A stretch of DNA of 64,000 nucleotides from Hesseltinella vesiculosa (GCA_002104935.1 MCGT01000031.1:186001-250000), one strand, 5' to 3'. Positions 33,521 to 46,335 are shown, counted from the stretch's first letter. The notes: generated by a model from the letters alone, not told the origin. A program made the numbers and translations.

Positions 33521-35239
33521 CTATTGCAGAGGGGTTTTGAGGGCAGGGAGGATGAGTCGGGATTGCTTGCTGAGGAGCTGGTCATGGATGACGTTCATGG
33601 CGGTGACGGCGCAGGCTTCTTCGATGACACAGGAGATGTTGATTTCCGAGGCGCCCTGGGAGATCATTTCAATGTTGACACCAGCAGAGGCGAGGGTGGT
33701 GAACATCATGCCGGCGATACCGACCATGTTCTTCATTTGTTTGCCGACCAGGGAGAGAATGGCCATGTTCTTGAGGATGTCGACCTGGCCGACGGATCGA
33801 AGGTCGAGGATGACACGCTCAAGATCCTTGTCGGTACTGTCGGCGCCGAGGGCCATGGAGACATGGACTTCTGAGGTGGAAATCAAGTCGACAACGACAC
33901 CATAGCGATCCAGGGTGGAGAAGATCTTGGCAAAGAAGCCATGGCTGACGCTTTTGCGGTTGGAGTGGACGTTGAGAACAATGACGCCATCTTTGATGGT
34001 GACTGCGGTGGGGTACTTGCGCGACAGGTCCAGGGAGTAACCATTTTCGGCCAAGACGTCGGGGGAATGGGGTGGGGTGGCGGTGCCGTCCTTGCTGACG
34101 ATGTCGGTGGGAAAGACCACGGTGCCTTGACCTTGAGGGTTTTCGACATTCTTGATGCGAATAGGTATATGAGATCGAATGACTTGCTCCATGGTGAATG
34201 GGTGGATGACTTCGGAGCCATAGTAGGTGAGTTCTGAGGCTTCTTCAGGGGTGATGATGGGTAGCAGTCGGGCGTTTTTGACCTTGCGGGGGTCAGCTGT
34301 GAAGATACCATCGACTTCTTTCCAAATTTGTAATTCTTCAGCACCAAGGCCAACCGCGGTCAATGCAGCACAAAGGTCCGTGTAACCTCGGCCCACCGTA
34401 TTCAGCAAGCTTCCAGGAACGATACCAAAAAAGCCTATGAAAAAAGAAGGGTCAGCGGATCAGTGGATGAAAATCATATGGGATCATGTTGATTACCTGT
34501 GACGACGGGGACCTTGTCACCGCATTTTTCAACAGCCTTGGCCATGCGGTTTGCCAGGTAATCATAAAATGATTGATCCAGGACTTCGAAATCACGGTCA
34601 ATGATATTGTCGAGCGATACAAATTCAGCATCAATGTCCTAAAGAGGAAAGATAAGGGCAAGAAGGAAGGAATGAGAGGCAGGCGTTGATTTTTTTTTTC
34701 CCAATTACTCGATCTTGCAGAACAGCAGCAACGATGCGGCAAGAGAGCTTTTCACCGGCACCAATAATGATATCTCTTGATCGTGGAGAGATTTCATTGA
34801 TGATTTGGGCTGCTTCCAAAAAGGATTGAAGTTTGGCACAGTCATGTTCGATATCGGAGAGTAGTCGTTGCAGGATCGCTTGATCTTGCACCAGGGCTTT
34901 TGCAGAATCAATGTGATCTTGTAAAATGTCATTGAGGACTGCTGAATAGTCATCGCAGCCAGGCTTCATGGCAAGACTGGCGGCTCGGATCAAACGATTG
35001 GTTGTGCCGTTTTGTTTACTGTCACCACTTCTAGCAGAACAGACAACGACAAGTCTATTTTGTTTGACATAGGGTCTAGAAAGGCAAGGTGAGCTGGGCA
35101 GAAGGCAACAGCCATGCACTTACTTTACGACTTGGTTTGCAATGTTATCTAAAAATTTGCCAACACTGGTGCCACCAAACTTTTGCACCACCCAGGGCAA
35201 GCCAGGTTGATTACAGTAACGAACGTTGGAAGCAGGCAT
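33521..35239 (-). CDS. HOM3: Aspartokinase
   Basis: Phosphorylates L-aspartate, the first step to threonine, methionine and (in fungi) homoserine. Four exons (35239-35124, 35075-34709, 34638-34497, 34434-33521) join to 512 aa. The N-terminal kinase loop KFGGTSVG is at residues 20-27. Other family landmarks are VVVCSARSG (~44-52), IIGAGEKLSC, GRGYTDLCAAL, ELQIWKEVDGIFTADPRKV and ELTYYGSEVIHP. The C-terminal half contains two ACT domains (around SHGFFAKIFSTLDRYGVVVD and MVGIAGMMFTTLASAGVNIE) that mediate threonine feedback in the family. The length equals yeast Hom3 within about 20 residues. It lies 156 bp from the stop of cyclin C on the same strand. The ATG at 35239 is the first in frame and gives the expected short leader. 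Confidence 0.95.
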
Positions 35240-35395
35240 CTAAAGAAATCTAAAGGATCAAGAAAGAAAAAAAAAAAAGAAAGGGGCGGTGGAAAAAAAA
35301 AAAAAAAGCATGGGATATGAGTCAGTGTGAGGTCGCAGCCAATGGATTTGCAGTCAGATCCGGAGGGAATAGATATGCCAAAAAAAGTCTTATTT

Positions 35396-36403
35396 TTATT
35401 CATTGTGGATCGAGGGTTTGGCTCTGAATTCCTTCCAGAGGGGCATCATTTTATCTTCTTTCCAATCCGCCCAGACTTCGTAGATGGATAGGATTTCTTG
35501 GGTGATTTCCACGAGCGTTTCGACTTCGACGTTGAGGTCGGCAAACCATTGGGCCATATCTGTGCGCTCGCCGATGGAGCCAGGTGCAAATTCAGCATGG
35601 TGTAGGACAACGGTCATGTAGAGGGCGGCCAGGGCGATCATGTGAGGAGGGTACATCAGACAGACATCGGTGCGGAACGAGTCATTGACAATGAACCAGG
35701 CAAATTGTAGGCCTTGTTCTTTCATACCCAACTCTTGACAGATCTGTACCAACGGACGATAAGGATGCCATACAATCAGGTAAAATTCAAGCTCTTCTAG
35801 CAAATAAAATTCAAATTCGGCCACTTTGGAGCTATCATAAGGAAACCCGCCAAATTCGACTATGAGATTTTGGGTGAGTGAGGGGTGTGTGGTTTTTTTT
35901 TTTCCACCTTGAAAGACGTGTTTGGCTTCTTGTGCGACCATTTTGATGTGAACTGGGCACTCTTCGATTTTCGTTGCCAGGTAGACGCAGGTCACCAGCA
36001 CCAGCAGTGGCTCTGTTCCACGTAGGGAGTTTCTATTTAAATAGGTGAGAGCCAGGCCCTCGAAAGAGAAAAGGGGGTTACTTTGTATAAAAGCGTTTGA
36101 AATAAACAAAGGCGGTGGCAACGGCTTGCTGTTTGAGCTGGAGACGTTTGGCAAGTTTTTGTATTACTAAGGAAGACATGAGTTTGACATGTTTTTCTTT
36201 GTGATGACATACAATGGCTAAACCAGATCTTTAGCTTTACATAGTCTGTTTCTGTTGTGTAAAGTAGATCTTCCTCTCGGCTGTGCATCAATGCACTTTT
36301 GTCCACGACCCAATGGTTTCTAATCAGCAAAGGATGGAGCGTGAGTAGACATTAAGGTCTCCTTCACCTACTTTTGCGTTGATGCCCAATAGTTTGCTGC
36401 CAT
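35396..36403 (-). CDS. SSN8: Cyclin C, Mediator CDK8-module cyclin
   Basis: Partner of the Cdk8/Srb10 kinase in the Mediator kinase module; regulates RNA polymerase II transcription. Five exons (36403-36372, 36319-36213, 36166-36082, 36032-35908, 35859-35396) give 270 aa. The start MAANYWASTQKNHW is the family's usual one. The first cyclin box runs through LIQKLAKRLQLKQQAVATAF, VYFKRFYTKNSLRGTEP and CVYLATKIEECPVHIK. The second box follows (EFEFYLLEELEFYLIVWHPY, YPPHMIALAALYM). All four introns are 46-52 bp. The first exon has only 32 nt, so the true start is easy to miss: a longer in-frame reading begins with MPNVSSSN, but it is intronic. Length is close to yeast Ssn8 and human cyclin C. Confidence 0.93.
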
Positions 36404-36835
36404 GTTGTATAAGCGTAAGAGGTATATGTGAGCAGGTGGAAATGAAAAGGGGCAAGGAAAAGAAAAAAAAAAAAAAAGAGTGGAGAAAAATGAATGCGTG
36501 CGCAGTGTGGACTGCGTTCTTTTTTTTTTTTTTTGTTCCGCCAGCCCGGTAGCCGTGGAGACGAAGCGAGTGATAAGGCGAAGCGAGTGATAAGGCGAAG
36601 CTAGTCATAAAGCGAAGCTAGTCATAAGGAGCTGTGTGGCACCTCTACTGCAATGATGCGCTACCAAAAATCTACCACTCAAAAACGAATGACAGGCCGG
36701 CAAGGGGCAATTAGAAAAAAAAGTGAGAAGGAATGCCTCTTTTAGAACAACAGCTATTTTTGGATCCAAACTCATTTTTTTTTGCACCAGGATTCTTTTT
36801 TTTCACGTTTCTTCCAACGACGGATGGAGAATTAG
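36404..36835. other. Divergent promoter region of cyclin C and the GRAM-VASt gene
   Basis: 432 bp between divergent starts, with A/T tracts (36461-36477, 36520-36534) and a 17-bp tandem repeat described separately. Confidence 0.5.
36562..36629 (+). repeat. 17-bp tandem repeat, four units
   Basis: CGAAGCGAGTGATAAGG twice, then CGAAGCTAGTCATAA(A/G)G twice. It lies in the divergent promoter between cyclin C and the GRAM-VASt gene and could carry repeated protein-binding sites. Confidence 0.85.
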
Positions 36836-39218
36836 ATGACCATGGCTCCCGCACAGCCTCCTTTGAACCAGAGCCAAAGCACATTGCTACAGCACACTTT
36901 ACAAAACAATAGCAGCAGCGCCAGCTTGCCGTCGTCATCCCGGTCTCGCCATTCCAGCTTTTCCACCAACAGCAAACACAGCTACAATGCTCACCAATCT
37001 CATCCCAGCCTGACCATTTCCATCCGGTCGTTTAAGAAAAAAGGAAGCCATGGATCCCGCCGCCGGTCCTTTGATTCTGCTATGCCATTGGAAGGCACGG
37101 ACGATACCCTTGCAAGTGAAAAACGCAACAGGGATTTTCATGGCTTGTTCAAAAGCATCCCGGCAGATGACCATTTGATTGAAGGTGAGTGCTTGTGGTT
37201 GGCATAAATAGCCACCAACCGCTTTTTATCATAGACTTTGGCTGTGCGCTACAAAAGGATATACTGCTACAAGGAAGGCTGTATGTGTCGCAACGGCATA
37301 TCTGTTTCAATGCAAATATTTTTGGCTGGGTCACCAATGTAAGCCTACTTTATTTTACAATGTGACACACACAAATGGATCACTGAACTCTTTTTCAAAG
37401 CTGGTGATTGCCTATACGGATATCGTCGAAATTGACAAGAAGACGACGGCCATTATCATCCCCAACGCCATCCAAATCACCACGGGGCAATCCAAGGTAA
37501 GGGAACACTATCGAGAAGAGGGAGGCTGACAGTTTTTGGCATTTAGCATTTCTTTGCCTCCTTTTTATCTCGTGAGCAAGCTTATGATCAAATGGTGGAT
37601 CTATGGAGGCAGTATGTGCATTTATCCGAATCGACCCTCGAAGACCCTCCATTGCCTGATCTGGTGACAAGTGAAGTCCCATCGTCTGAAGAAGACAAGC
37701 CGATCTGGAACGATAGCCTGGCTGTTCCAAAAATGGCTGCGCATGATCAAGGTAAAAAAAAAAAAAAACCTCTTGCTCCTTCCCGTCATCATGTTTTTTT
37801 CTTTTTTGATTTAGAGCGTCAAAACTCATTAGCGTCGTTACCTGTGCCTAAGCATATACAAACATACAATGTAGAGGATGAAGAGAACGACCTGACCCAT
37901 CGCCGACGAGCAGTGTCCGAGGCTGGTCCTCGTCCATCGACAGAAGCCATCCGATCACCCACCACACCCTCGCCTCCTCCGCCTCCCCCTGTCTCACCTC
38001 TGCCTGTTTCGTCGACCACCGCCACGGCTGTTCCTAGTGCCCCCACACAATGCCAGTGCGACACCCACCACCCTCACATCGTCATGGACCAGACTTACAG
38101 CTGTTCCCTAGAGACGCTCTATCAGCTCTTGTATCATACAGACTTTGTCAAGAAATACCTTGTGGATGTGGAGAAGAGCTCAGGTAAGAAGCCGGCTATT
38201 TTTGGAAACATGCCTGACCCTGTTTTTTTTTTGTCACGTGTGTAGATGTCAGCATTGGCGCTTGGCAAAAGGGCCAAGATGTTCCGCTCGTGCGGGACAT
38301 GTCATATACCAAATATCTTGGAGGGGCCATTGGACCGAAATCGACGAAATGCATCCTGAAGGATGAAATCACCCATTTGGATCTGACCCGCTCGATCACA
38401 CAGCAAACCACCACTCAAACACCCGATGTGCCTTCTGGCAGCTCGTTTTGTGTCAAGACGCGGGTGTGCATGACTTGGGCTGAGCAAGAATCCACGCGAA
38501 TGGTCGTCTCGGTCCTCGTCTCGTTTTCAAAATCGTCTTGGCTCAAGTGTAAGCAAAAGGAGTGAAAGGGTCCTGATCTCATCTGTTTCATCTCTCAGCG
38601 ACGATCGAAAAAGCATCCATCGACGGCCAGATCCATTACTACAAAGGATTGGACATGGCCATTCGCAAGTATACTGCATCAAAGCAGCCGCCATCCGATA
38701 CAAGGCGAAAGCGACACGCCCCCAAGCGAAAAACACAGCCGCCACCACCGCCTCAGCCTGAACCTGTGTCCCAAGGCTGTTTGGATGTGTTGCAAGGAGC
38801 TGTGTCGGATGGGGTGTCTCTGGTGACTGGCTTGTTCCAGCGGCCCATGTCCTCCACCAGCCTCACCGTCTTTCTCTTGCTCGTCATTGTCCTGACCAAC
38901 GTTTACATTGCGATGAAGATGGCCCAACTGGGCCGGCGCCTGCCTACGAGCGAGTGGCAGCCAACCGAATCCATGGATGCCTGGCGATGGACCCATCAAC
39001 GTCAAGCGCAATCGCTCTGGCAATGGTTAGATCAAGTCGACCCCAGCCCTCCTGTGCGTCGTCAACAGCAACAGCCCCGGTTGCTGACGTACCAGCCCCT
39101 TACCAAACCCGTGCCAGTCATGGAACTCGAAAAGATGGTTGTCCGTGCCGAACAGAACGTCGACCATATTCACCAGCTGGTCAAGCAGCAACGCCGGCGT
39201 CTTCTCCAAGATCTTTAA
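36836..39218 (+). CDS. GRAM-VASt sterol-transfer protein (Lam/Ysp/ASTER family)
   Basis: Tail-anchored ER protein that moves sterol at membrane contact sites. Seven exons (36836-37184, 37235-37338, 37401-37496, 37547-37751, 37815-38183, 38246-38548, 38599-39218) join to 681 aa. A Ser-rich basic leader precedes the GRAM domain (~105-200; FHGLFKSIPADDHLIEDFGC, LQGRLYVSQRHICFNANIFG, IQITTGQSKHFFASFLSR). A Pro-rich linker leads to the VASt domain (~300-480; YSCSLETLYQLLYHTDFVKK, VRDMSYTKYLGGAIGPKSTK). A single transmembrane helix lies at ~563-582 (SLTVFLLLVIVLTNVYIAM), with a coiled C-terminal tail. Start could also be the ATG at 36842, which has a better context. A Lam5/6- or GRAMD1-like member is likely. 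Confidence 0.92.
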
Positions 39219-39583
39219 CTCTTTTTATTCTCTTATACCGCTACATTCCACTGGATAAAGAAATAGGCTATCCCCCGATGAACGGACCACCTACCGTCAA
39301 TCAAAGAGTGAATGTGAGTCAGAGTACCATCCATCAAAGAGTGAGTCAGAGACCCATCACAAAAGAACGTGAGTCACGAGCCGCAGTTTGCCCGAAAAAA
39401 AAAAGCAAAGGAGCGATAGCCATCCATCCCTATCGCCAAAATTCTTCCTGATAAAAGATAGGACGTTGAGCAGTGCCACCGACACATTTTTTTCTCTCCC
39501 TAGGTCCCCGTTTGAAGATAAGCTTCCATAAGAACAAAAAATAAAGAGAATGCAGAAAAATACAAATTTTATTATAATGTCAT
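39219..39583. other. Convergent intergenic spacer
   Basis: Contains a short imperfect repeat (ATCAAAGAGTGA at 39299-39310 and 39333-39344) and an A tract. No gene is seen. Confidence 0.5.
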
Positions 39584-40750
39584 TCAGAGCCACCAGGATT
39601 CTTTTTCGTCGCTATGTACAAACATGTCGGTATCATCATCATCATCAATGAGGTCAGAGAGGCCAGAGGAGGAGGAGGCGTCGTCGTCGAGATCCATGCG
39701 AGGAGCGGCAGGAAGGTCGTCTTCGACCATGTCGGCCCAGGACATGCCATGGAGGCCATTGTCGGCAGAGAAAAAGGCCGAGTCGTATCTGGGCTTGGCA
39801 TCGTGGACAGGCTTGGCAGGGATATCCATGGGAGGCAAGGCGTTTTCCGATGCAGCGTACAGATGGGTGAGTTTGGCGAAATGCACAAGAACTTGATCGA
39901 CAGACATGCGTTGCAGAGGGTCGATATTGAGCACATGACGTTGCAAAAAGTGGGTCAGTTCCAGGGACAGTTCGGGGAACAGGTGCTGCTTGAGCATGTC
40001 AGGGTTGCGCTTATACTCGGCAAAGGCGGGGTCCATGCCGTTGGCTTCTTGCCAAGGGTTGCGGCCGAACATCATGGCCAACAGCAGCACACCGAGGGAC
40101 CAGACATCGGCGGCAGCAGTGTCGTAGGGCTTGACGTCTTCGTTGGCATTGTCATCGTCATCATAGTGTTCAGGGGCCAGGTAGGAGGCGGAGCCATAGC
40201 CAAATTCCATCGACATGCGGTCACGAGTAGCCAAGCCAAAATCGGCGACCTTGCACACCACCGTATCATCATCGCCGGTCTTGATCAAGATGTTTTCCAA
40301 CTTGATATCACGATGGTAAACGCCTTGGGCATGCATGGCAGCCACAGCGTCGAGAATCTGCAGGAAAAGCGATTTGGCCATGGGGGCAGGGCAGTAGGCA
40401 TGTTCCTTTTGATCGTTGATGACAAAATCAAACAGGTCACCTTGGTCGCACAACTCCATCACCATGTAGACATAGGTATCATCTTCCAGCACCGAATGCA
40501 AGGCCAGCAGGGAAGGGTGGTGCAAGGACGATTGGATGTCGATTTCCATTTGCTGCAGTTGGCGCTGCTCGTCGTTCAGACCAGACTTGTTCAGCACCTT
40601 GATGGCCACATAGCCATTGTCCTTCAGAGATTGGCCAAGGAAGAGGCCGCCATAAGACCCGTGACCAAGGTCTTGTACAAATTGATAGTCGCCCACGGTG
40701 CGATCAATCATCAAATCAGAGAGTTCAGTCCAATAATCGGGTGTAGTCAT
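39584..40750 (-). CDS. Ser/Thr protein kinase, Ran1/Sks1/Vhs1-like
   Basis: A single uninterrupted exon gives 388 aa, unusual among the intron-rich neighbours. The kinase domain spans ~20-300. Seen are the Gly loop GHGSYG (29-34), VAIK with Lys51, HRDIKLENIL with Asp148, the DFG motif VADFGLAT (Asp170), the activation-segment end SYLAPEH (192-194 APE), and AAADVWSLGVLLLAMMFGRNP. All catalytic residues are present. HRDIKLEN and SYLAPEH-type wording is shared with the fungal Ran1/Pat1, Ksp1, Sks1 and Vhs1 group of nutrient and meiosis regulators. The C-terminal tail is acidic (MDLDDDASSSSGLSDLIDDD) and ends WWL. The precise orthologue cannot be decided from sequence reading. Confidence 0.9.
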   Translation of the reverse strand: MTTPDYWTELSDLMIDRTVGDYQFVQDLGHGSYGGLFLGQSLKDNGYVAIKVLNKSGLNDEQRQLQQMEIDIQSSLHHPSLLALHSVLEDDTYVYMVMELCDQGDLFDFVINDQKEHAYCPAPMAKSLFLQILDAVAAMHAQGVYHRDIKLENILIKTGDDDTVVCKVADFGLATRDRMSMEFGYGSASYLAPEHYDDDDNANEDVKPYDTAAADVWSLGVLLLAMMFGRNPWQEANGMDPAFAEYKRNPDMLKQHLFPELSLELTHFLQRHVLNIDPLQRMSVDQVLVHFAKLTHLYAASENALPPMDIPAKPVHDAKPRYDSAFFSADNGLHGMSWADMVEDDLPAAPRMDLDDDASSSSGLSDLIDDDDDTDMFVHSDEKESWWL

Positions 40751-41791
40751 TTTTGATATCAGAGGTAGTTGTTAAAATAAGCTGTGTACTATAAACTTGT
40801 GTAAAAAATAATATAAAGTAAAGGGGGAACGATACTAGAGGTTCATATCATGGTTGGACATTCAGGGATAAAAAGGCTGATTGTAATAATCGCTTTGGAG
40901 CTGGTATTTTCTTGTTGGGGGAAAAAAAAAGGGTGTTGTCTTAAACAAACATCAAATAAATCTTCATAACATAATTAAAAAAAAAGAGGAGAGGGGGTTT
41001 TGCTAAATGGCAAAAAATTTAGAAGGACATGCTGAGCAAAAAAAAAAAAAAATCAACGAGTAACAAAAAAACAAGGCAAAAGGGTTTAGAAGTGGGAAAA
41101 AGAAAAAAAGGATGGTAAAAAGAAGAAGAGAGCCAAGACAAATGCCCAGCCTTTTTTATACTGTCCAAAAATAATGTCGCAATTGGGGGGGGCGCTGGTG
41201 AGGAGCGATCTGATTGGATCCTGCGGCTGTCCTTAGTGGGAGATTTCTTGTGTCATTGACATCATTATGGCAACTGGTTGGTTCCAGAATCTTCGCGCAA
41301 TGTGATTGGTGAACAAAAGCACCAATATTTCAACCGAAAAGGGAAGCAACGTGAACGTGCAAATGTGTGAGAAATTATTCATCAAACACCATTGATAATC
41401 TTGAGCTGACGATGCTGATATTCTTTGTCATCCTCCCTCCTTTGTTTCTCTCATCACCTATCTCTTTTATCTTTCTGCTTAAAGAAGCCCTGCTAATCCA
41501 TCCGGTGAAGCACTCTTTCTATTCCCCGGAACGGTGATTCCCTGGTAAACAGGTGCCTTGTCATCCCGAGGAATCTCCGGCAAAATTTATTCCGCCGTTT
41601 TGATTTTTTTTCTGGAGCCTTCCACCTTGGATCAATTCCAATGCACGAGCACATGTGAGGCACTTTTTTTTATTTCAGCCACGTGGAATTTCCTATGAAA
41701 ATTTTTGACACGTAGAAGAAAATCAAGGAGAAATACTGTAAGCACGGTCCAGACAAAAAGTCAATGACATCAAGCCTTTCTATTTATTGCT
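40751..41791. other. Intergenic region upstream of the kinase gene
   Basis: 1.04 kb without a recognisable gene. The right half has G+C-balanced stretches, for example near 41500-41590 with TTCCCCGGAACGG and CTCCGGC, that may be promoter or UTR. Confidence 0.5.
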
Positions 41792-42616
41792 TCAAAATTC
41801 AAACGACATTTCATTATCCTTCTTGATTAGTTCCAACATACCAGGGGGCATCAGAGGCTTTTTGATCTCTTTTTGTTCACCCGTGGATTTTTTGACAATG
41901 GTTTTGAATTCGGCGATGTATCTGAAAGGCATGGTGACGGATTCGTGCTTGGTAAAGTGGATTTCTGGGTGATCAATATAAGGCACCTTGTCCAATGGTA
42001 CTAATTTCATTTGTTGGCGTCAATTTTCCTCGGCCCCTTTCTTTTTCCTTTTTTTACCTTGGTTTTCCACCACGCGCCGGGTCACATTCAGTGCCGTGTC
42101 CGTCGTCATTTGCACTGGGCCCAGTCGCCGTCCGGCAAAACCCAATTTGCGCAGTTCTCCCGTGCGATCTTCACCCCCCCCCAAAAAAGCTTTTTTTTAG
42201 TTCCCCATCATCCATTGAGCCATTTTTTTTTTTTTTACCTCGAGGAGGATCGTCGCCTAGGAAGAGGAAATGAGCCACAAAGTCGCGCCGTTTGTCTTTC
42301 TTGTTTGCTTACCCAAGATCCCGCCAAACAAAAAGTAATCAAATGTCTCAGCATCTTCAGGCGAAAGTTCTTTTTCAGCAGAAGGATCTAACAGACACAC
42401 CTTGCTTGGGTCCACACCAGGCAGGTTCATGACATCGTTGCTGTGGCAGTGGGCTTGTTTCAATTCTTCAGGCATCGTTTCCAAACACTTTTCTGACAGG
42501 CAAGAGAACCACAAATGATCAGGCCCCACATTGCTCAGCATGTGTTTGTATTCTAGCAAACACCAATCGTGCATGCCGTCTTCCATGTGTTCAATAATAT
42601 AATGCTTTTTGCTCAT
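41792..42616 (-). CDS. SFM1: Sfm1-type SPOUT protein arginine methyltransferase
   Basis: In yeast, Sfm1 (YMR310C) methylates Arg146 of ribosomal protein Rps3. Four exons (42616-42313, 42256-42239, 42168-42058, 42000-41792) join to 213 aa, the length of yeast Sfm1. Characteristic segments are YIIEHMEDGMHDWCLLEYKH at the start, VCLLDPSAEKELSPEDAETF, FDYFLFGGILGDDPPRDRT, FAGRRLGPVQMTTDTALNVT, TMPFRYI and LMPPGMLELIKKDNEMSFEF at the end. The GGILGDDPPR loop is the SPOUT knot/SAM-binding region and is split by an 18-nt microexon (42239-42256). The neighbours do not bear on its function. Confidence 0.92.
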
Positions 42617-43183
42617 GATCGTCTGTTGTCGAGAAGAGTTAAAAAAAAAAGAAAAGCAGTACAGAATTTCCGCCGCCTAGATTTTTATTTATTTTTTTTT
42701 TTTTTAGCATGAAGTGATTTTGCTCATGAGAGAAATCAGACGTTTGCCACAATGGCCCATCTTTTATTGGTAGCCATAACTCTGAACCATGTCATCGAAC
42801 GGCGAATGGTTTTCGACATCGAATCGTGATGAGAGTTTTACAGAAGGAATAGCTTTATCCAGGCATGAGCCTGTTCAAGCAGGGCCTTGAGCCAACCGCC
42901 GGTCTTGTCCATCGCTGTCCAACTCAAGCATGTTCAACGGAGGCAAACATTAACATGGTCGTTACACGACCAACAATGATCCAGCCTTTTTTTTTTTTTT
43001 TTTTTTGGTCTTTCATGCCTCTTTTGCTGCTACGCGAGCAGCCAGGCAGACCGTTCGTGGCAAAGCATAATGCCCATCATGTCAATGAGCCTTTTATTTT
43101 ATAAACGATTGGCAATATACCGTGGTAATGGCGGTAAGTGCCTGGTATGCATCAAGATGAAAGAGGAAAACTGAGAGGGAGGT
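42617..43183. other. Intergenic spacer
   Basis: Contains T tracts (42687-42705, 42987-43005) and no supported gene. Confidence 0.5.
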
Positions 43184-44237
43184 TCACCAACCAAACCCGG
43201 CAGCTTGTTGTTGCTGAGTTTGCATGTCCTCTAAATTCGATAAAACGAGTGTGAATCGCCGTGAGTGGGGGGGTTTTTTTGGTCGCCGCTGGCGTTGGTA
43301 CCTTTGAAAGCGGCCAGCCCGATGAGGATGCCAGAAATGAAAAAGATGAGACTGATGCAGAACCACAAGGCTCCCCAAACACGGCTTGACATGCATGATC
43401 CACACAACTTTGCAAATTTCGACGCATCCGATTCATACGCTTTTCTAAACACCAAATCATCCAAGATATCCCAGAGACAGTACAAACAAGACATGACGCT
43501 AATAGTAAAAAAGAATGAGGAGCTGTGCCAGCCAGAGAAACAAAGAGCTTACCCCACAAAGAGGACAAAGTAACGAAGCCCTACGCCATGAGCCAACCAC
43601 CATAAAAAGATCATGACGCCGATAAAGACCACCCCAATAATTCGGGTCAGCCAATTCTTGGCCCACCACAGTGTCAACAGTAAACACACCCCCAGGAAGA
43701 TCGAGGCAATTTTAGACGCTAAAATATTGAAACCACACATGACAAGAATCGCCCCGATGGCAGACGATCCAAGGTAGCCGGCTGGCAGCGTACACATGGG
43801 AATGCCGCCTCGCTAGACAATTAAAAAAAATCAATGATCCTCATTTTCGCTGGTTTCCTTTTTTTTTTCATGCTATACCATTCTTGTCACCCCGCCTTCA
43901 TCTGGATCAATTTCTATCGATTCGATCTTGGCACAGGTCAGACAGCCAACTATCGCATGCGAGAATTCGTGAAGACCCACTGTCAGCAACTATTTTCAAA
44001 AGTGAGCACAGAGCCTTTTTTTTTTTTTTTTTTTTTTAAAAAAAAGGTGACCTTGAAAGGAGCAAGCACGATTTTGATATATGGCATATTCCAAAGGACA
44101 AGAATGGCGGCCGTATAGACACCGATGATTATAAGAATGATTTTCTGATCTTCAGTTGGTGTCAAGGTACTGGCAGCACTTGCTTGGACTGCTTGTCGAG
44201 CAACAAGATAATGTTCATAGCTATCCACGGGTGCCAT
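43184..44237 (-). CDS. Peptidase M50B-like multipass membrane protein
   Basis: Five exons (44237-44052, 43989-43879, 43812-43553, 43498-43302, 43230-43184) join to 266 aa. The second exon carries LLTVGLHEFSHAIVGCLTCA with the zinc-metalloprotease motif HEFSH (69-73) inside a membrane helix, followed by IEIDPDEGGVTRM and GGIPMCTLPAGYLGSSAIGA, the pattern of fungal M50B-like proteins. At least five further hydrophobic segments follow (for example ILVMCGFNILAS, IIGVVFIGVMIFLWWLAHG, GALWFCISLIFFISGILIGL). Reading through the last intron would give an alternative tail ending at 43231, but splicing (GTACC…TTTAG) yields KEDMQTQQQQAAGFGW, which resembles the family's end better. Proteolytic activity is not proven for this family. 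Confidence 0.88.
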
Positions 44238-44458
44238 GTAGATATGATGGGATGGGTATGGAAAAAAAGAGAAAATAAAGAGCGAAGAGGAAAAAAATAG
44301 CCAGCTGGTGCCTTTTTTCCAGGAACTCTCTAAAAATAGATCCGAGGGCGTCGAGTCAAAACAATGAGGCCAAATCCGTCTTGGCAGTTCAGCATTAGCA
44401 TTTTAAGATTTATTCATGCTTGGTAAAAAAAAAAGAACTACCTGCAATAATACAGTAT
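44238..44458. other. Intergenic spacer
   Basis: 221 bp between a gene start and the next gene's stop; no distinct element is visible. Confidence 0.5.
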
Positions 44459-45567
<1,109 letters not shown>

Positions 45568-46335
45568 TTTAATATCTATGTATCTATGATATGTTCATAA
45601 AAAGTGAATAAATGTCCTCCATTGCCCATCCTTTTAAAATCTTACGTATTTTTTTATGTATAAAAAAAAAAAGAAAAAGAGAGAGCGCGAGGTGAAATTT
45701 CCTGATTTTTTTATTTTGCAGGGGGGGGCAGGCAAAATTATATTGAAAGCCCGGCACCCGCCAAATTTGGACCCCAGTCTGACATCCTTCTGACGTTGGA
45801 TGATTTGAACCAACCCGGCTTACCCGATGTGCCGGAGGCAGTTCCACCTTCCAGACTCGTTTGATGATTTACCTTCAGGGAGACAATCGTTTCACTCGGT
45901 GGGATAGACGAATGAGGCTGGAGCGAGGAGTCTATTTGCCAGAGTGGCAAGGTGCCTGTTTGAAGATATTGATAGTGACTTCCCAGACCTGGTTAAAGTT
46001 GTACAGATTCAGGGGAACAGACTAAATATGGCACATCTGTACGACGTGCCACCCGTTGGCATTGCTTCTGAATCAAATGACTGTTCAACAGTTTTTTTTT
46101 TTTTTTTTTTTTTTACCAAAAGGCAGAGATCGCCGTCGTTCATGAGAAAAAAAAAAGCTTTTTGCGGTGGCATTCATTGGGCTTGGCTATTTTTTTTTTT
46201 ATTTTGTGTTTTTTTTCCCTATCCGATGAGGGGCGCAAAGGTCAGTGTGCCTATGGGTAAACAAATAATACAAAATGGGGGCTATTTACAATGCGAAAAA
46301 GTGAGATGGAGTGGGAAAACGCTCGAGCTTTTTTT
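45568..46335. other. Intergenic region with a possible gene relic
   Basis: Around 45770-46090 both strands have short protein-like runs (plus strand: DIDSDFPDLVKVVQIQGNRL, then HLYDVPPVG), but they are broken by stops and a T tract at 46090-46114. No family is recognised and no gene is called. Confidence 0.35.

Noticed and set aside
35908..36154. In-frame start MPNVSSSN upstream of the cyclin C core
   Set aside because: It reads through intron sequence; the spliced model with MAANYWASTQKNHW reproduces the whole cyclin box.
43184..43301. M50B-like protein ending at 43231 by intron retention
   Set aside because: The spliced form ends in a glutamine-rich tail more like the family; retained form is an unrelated short tail.
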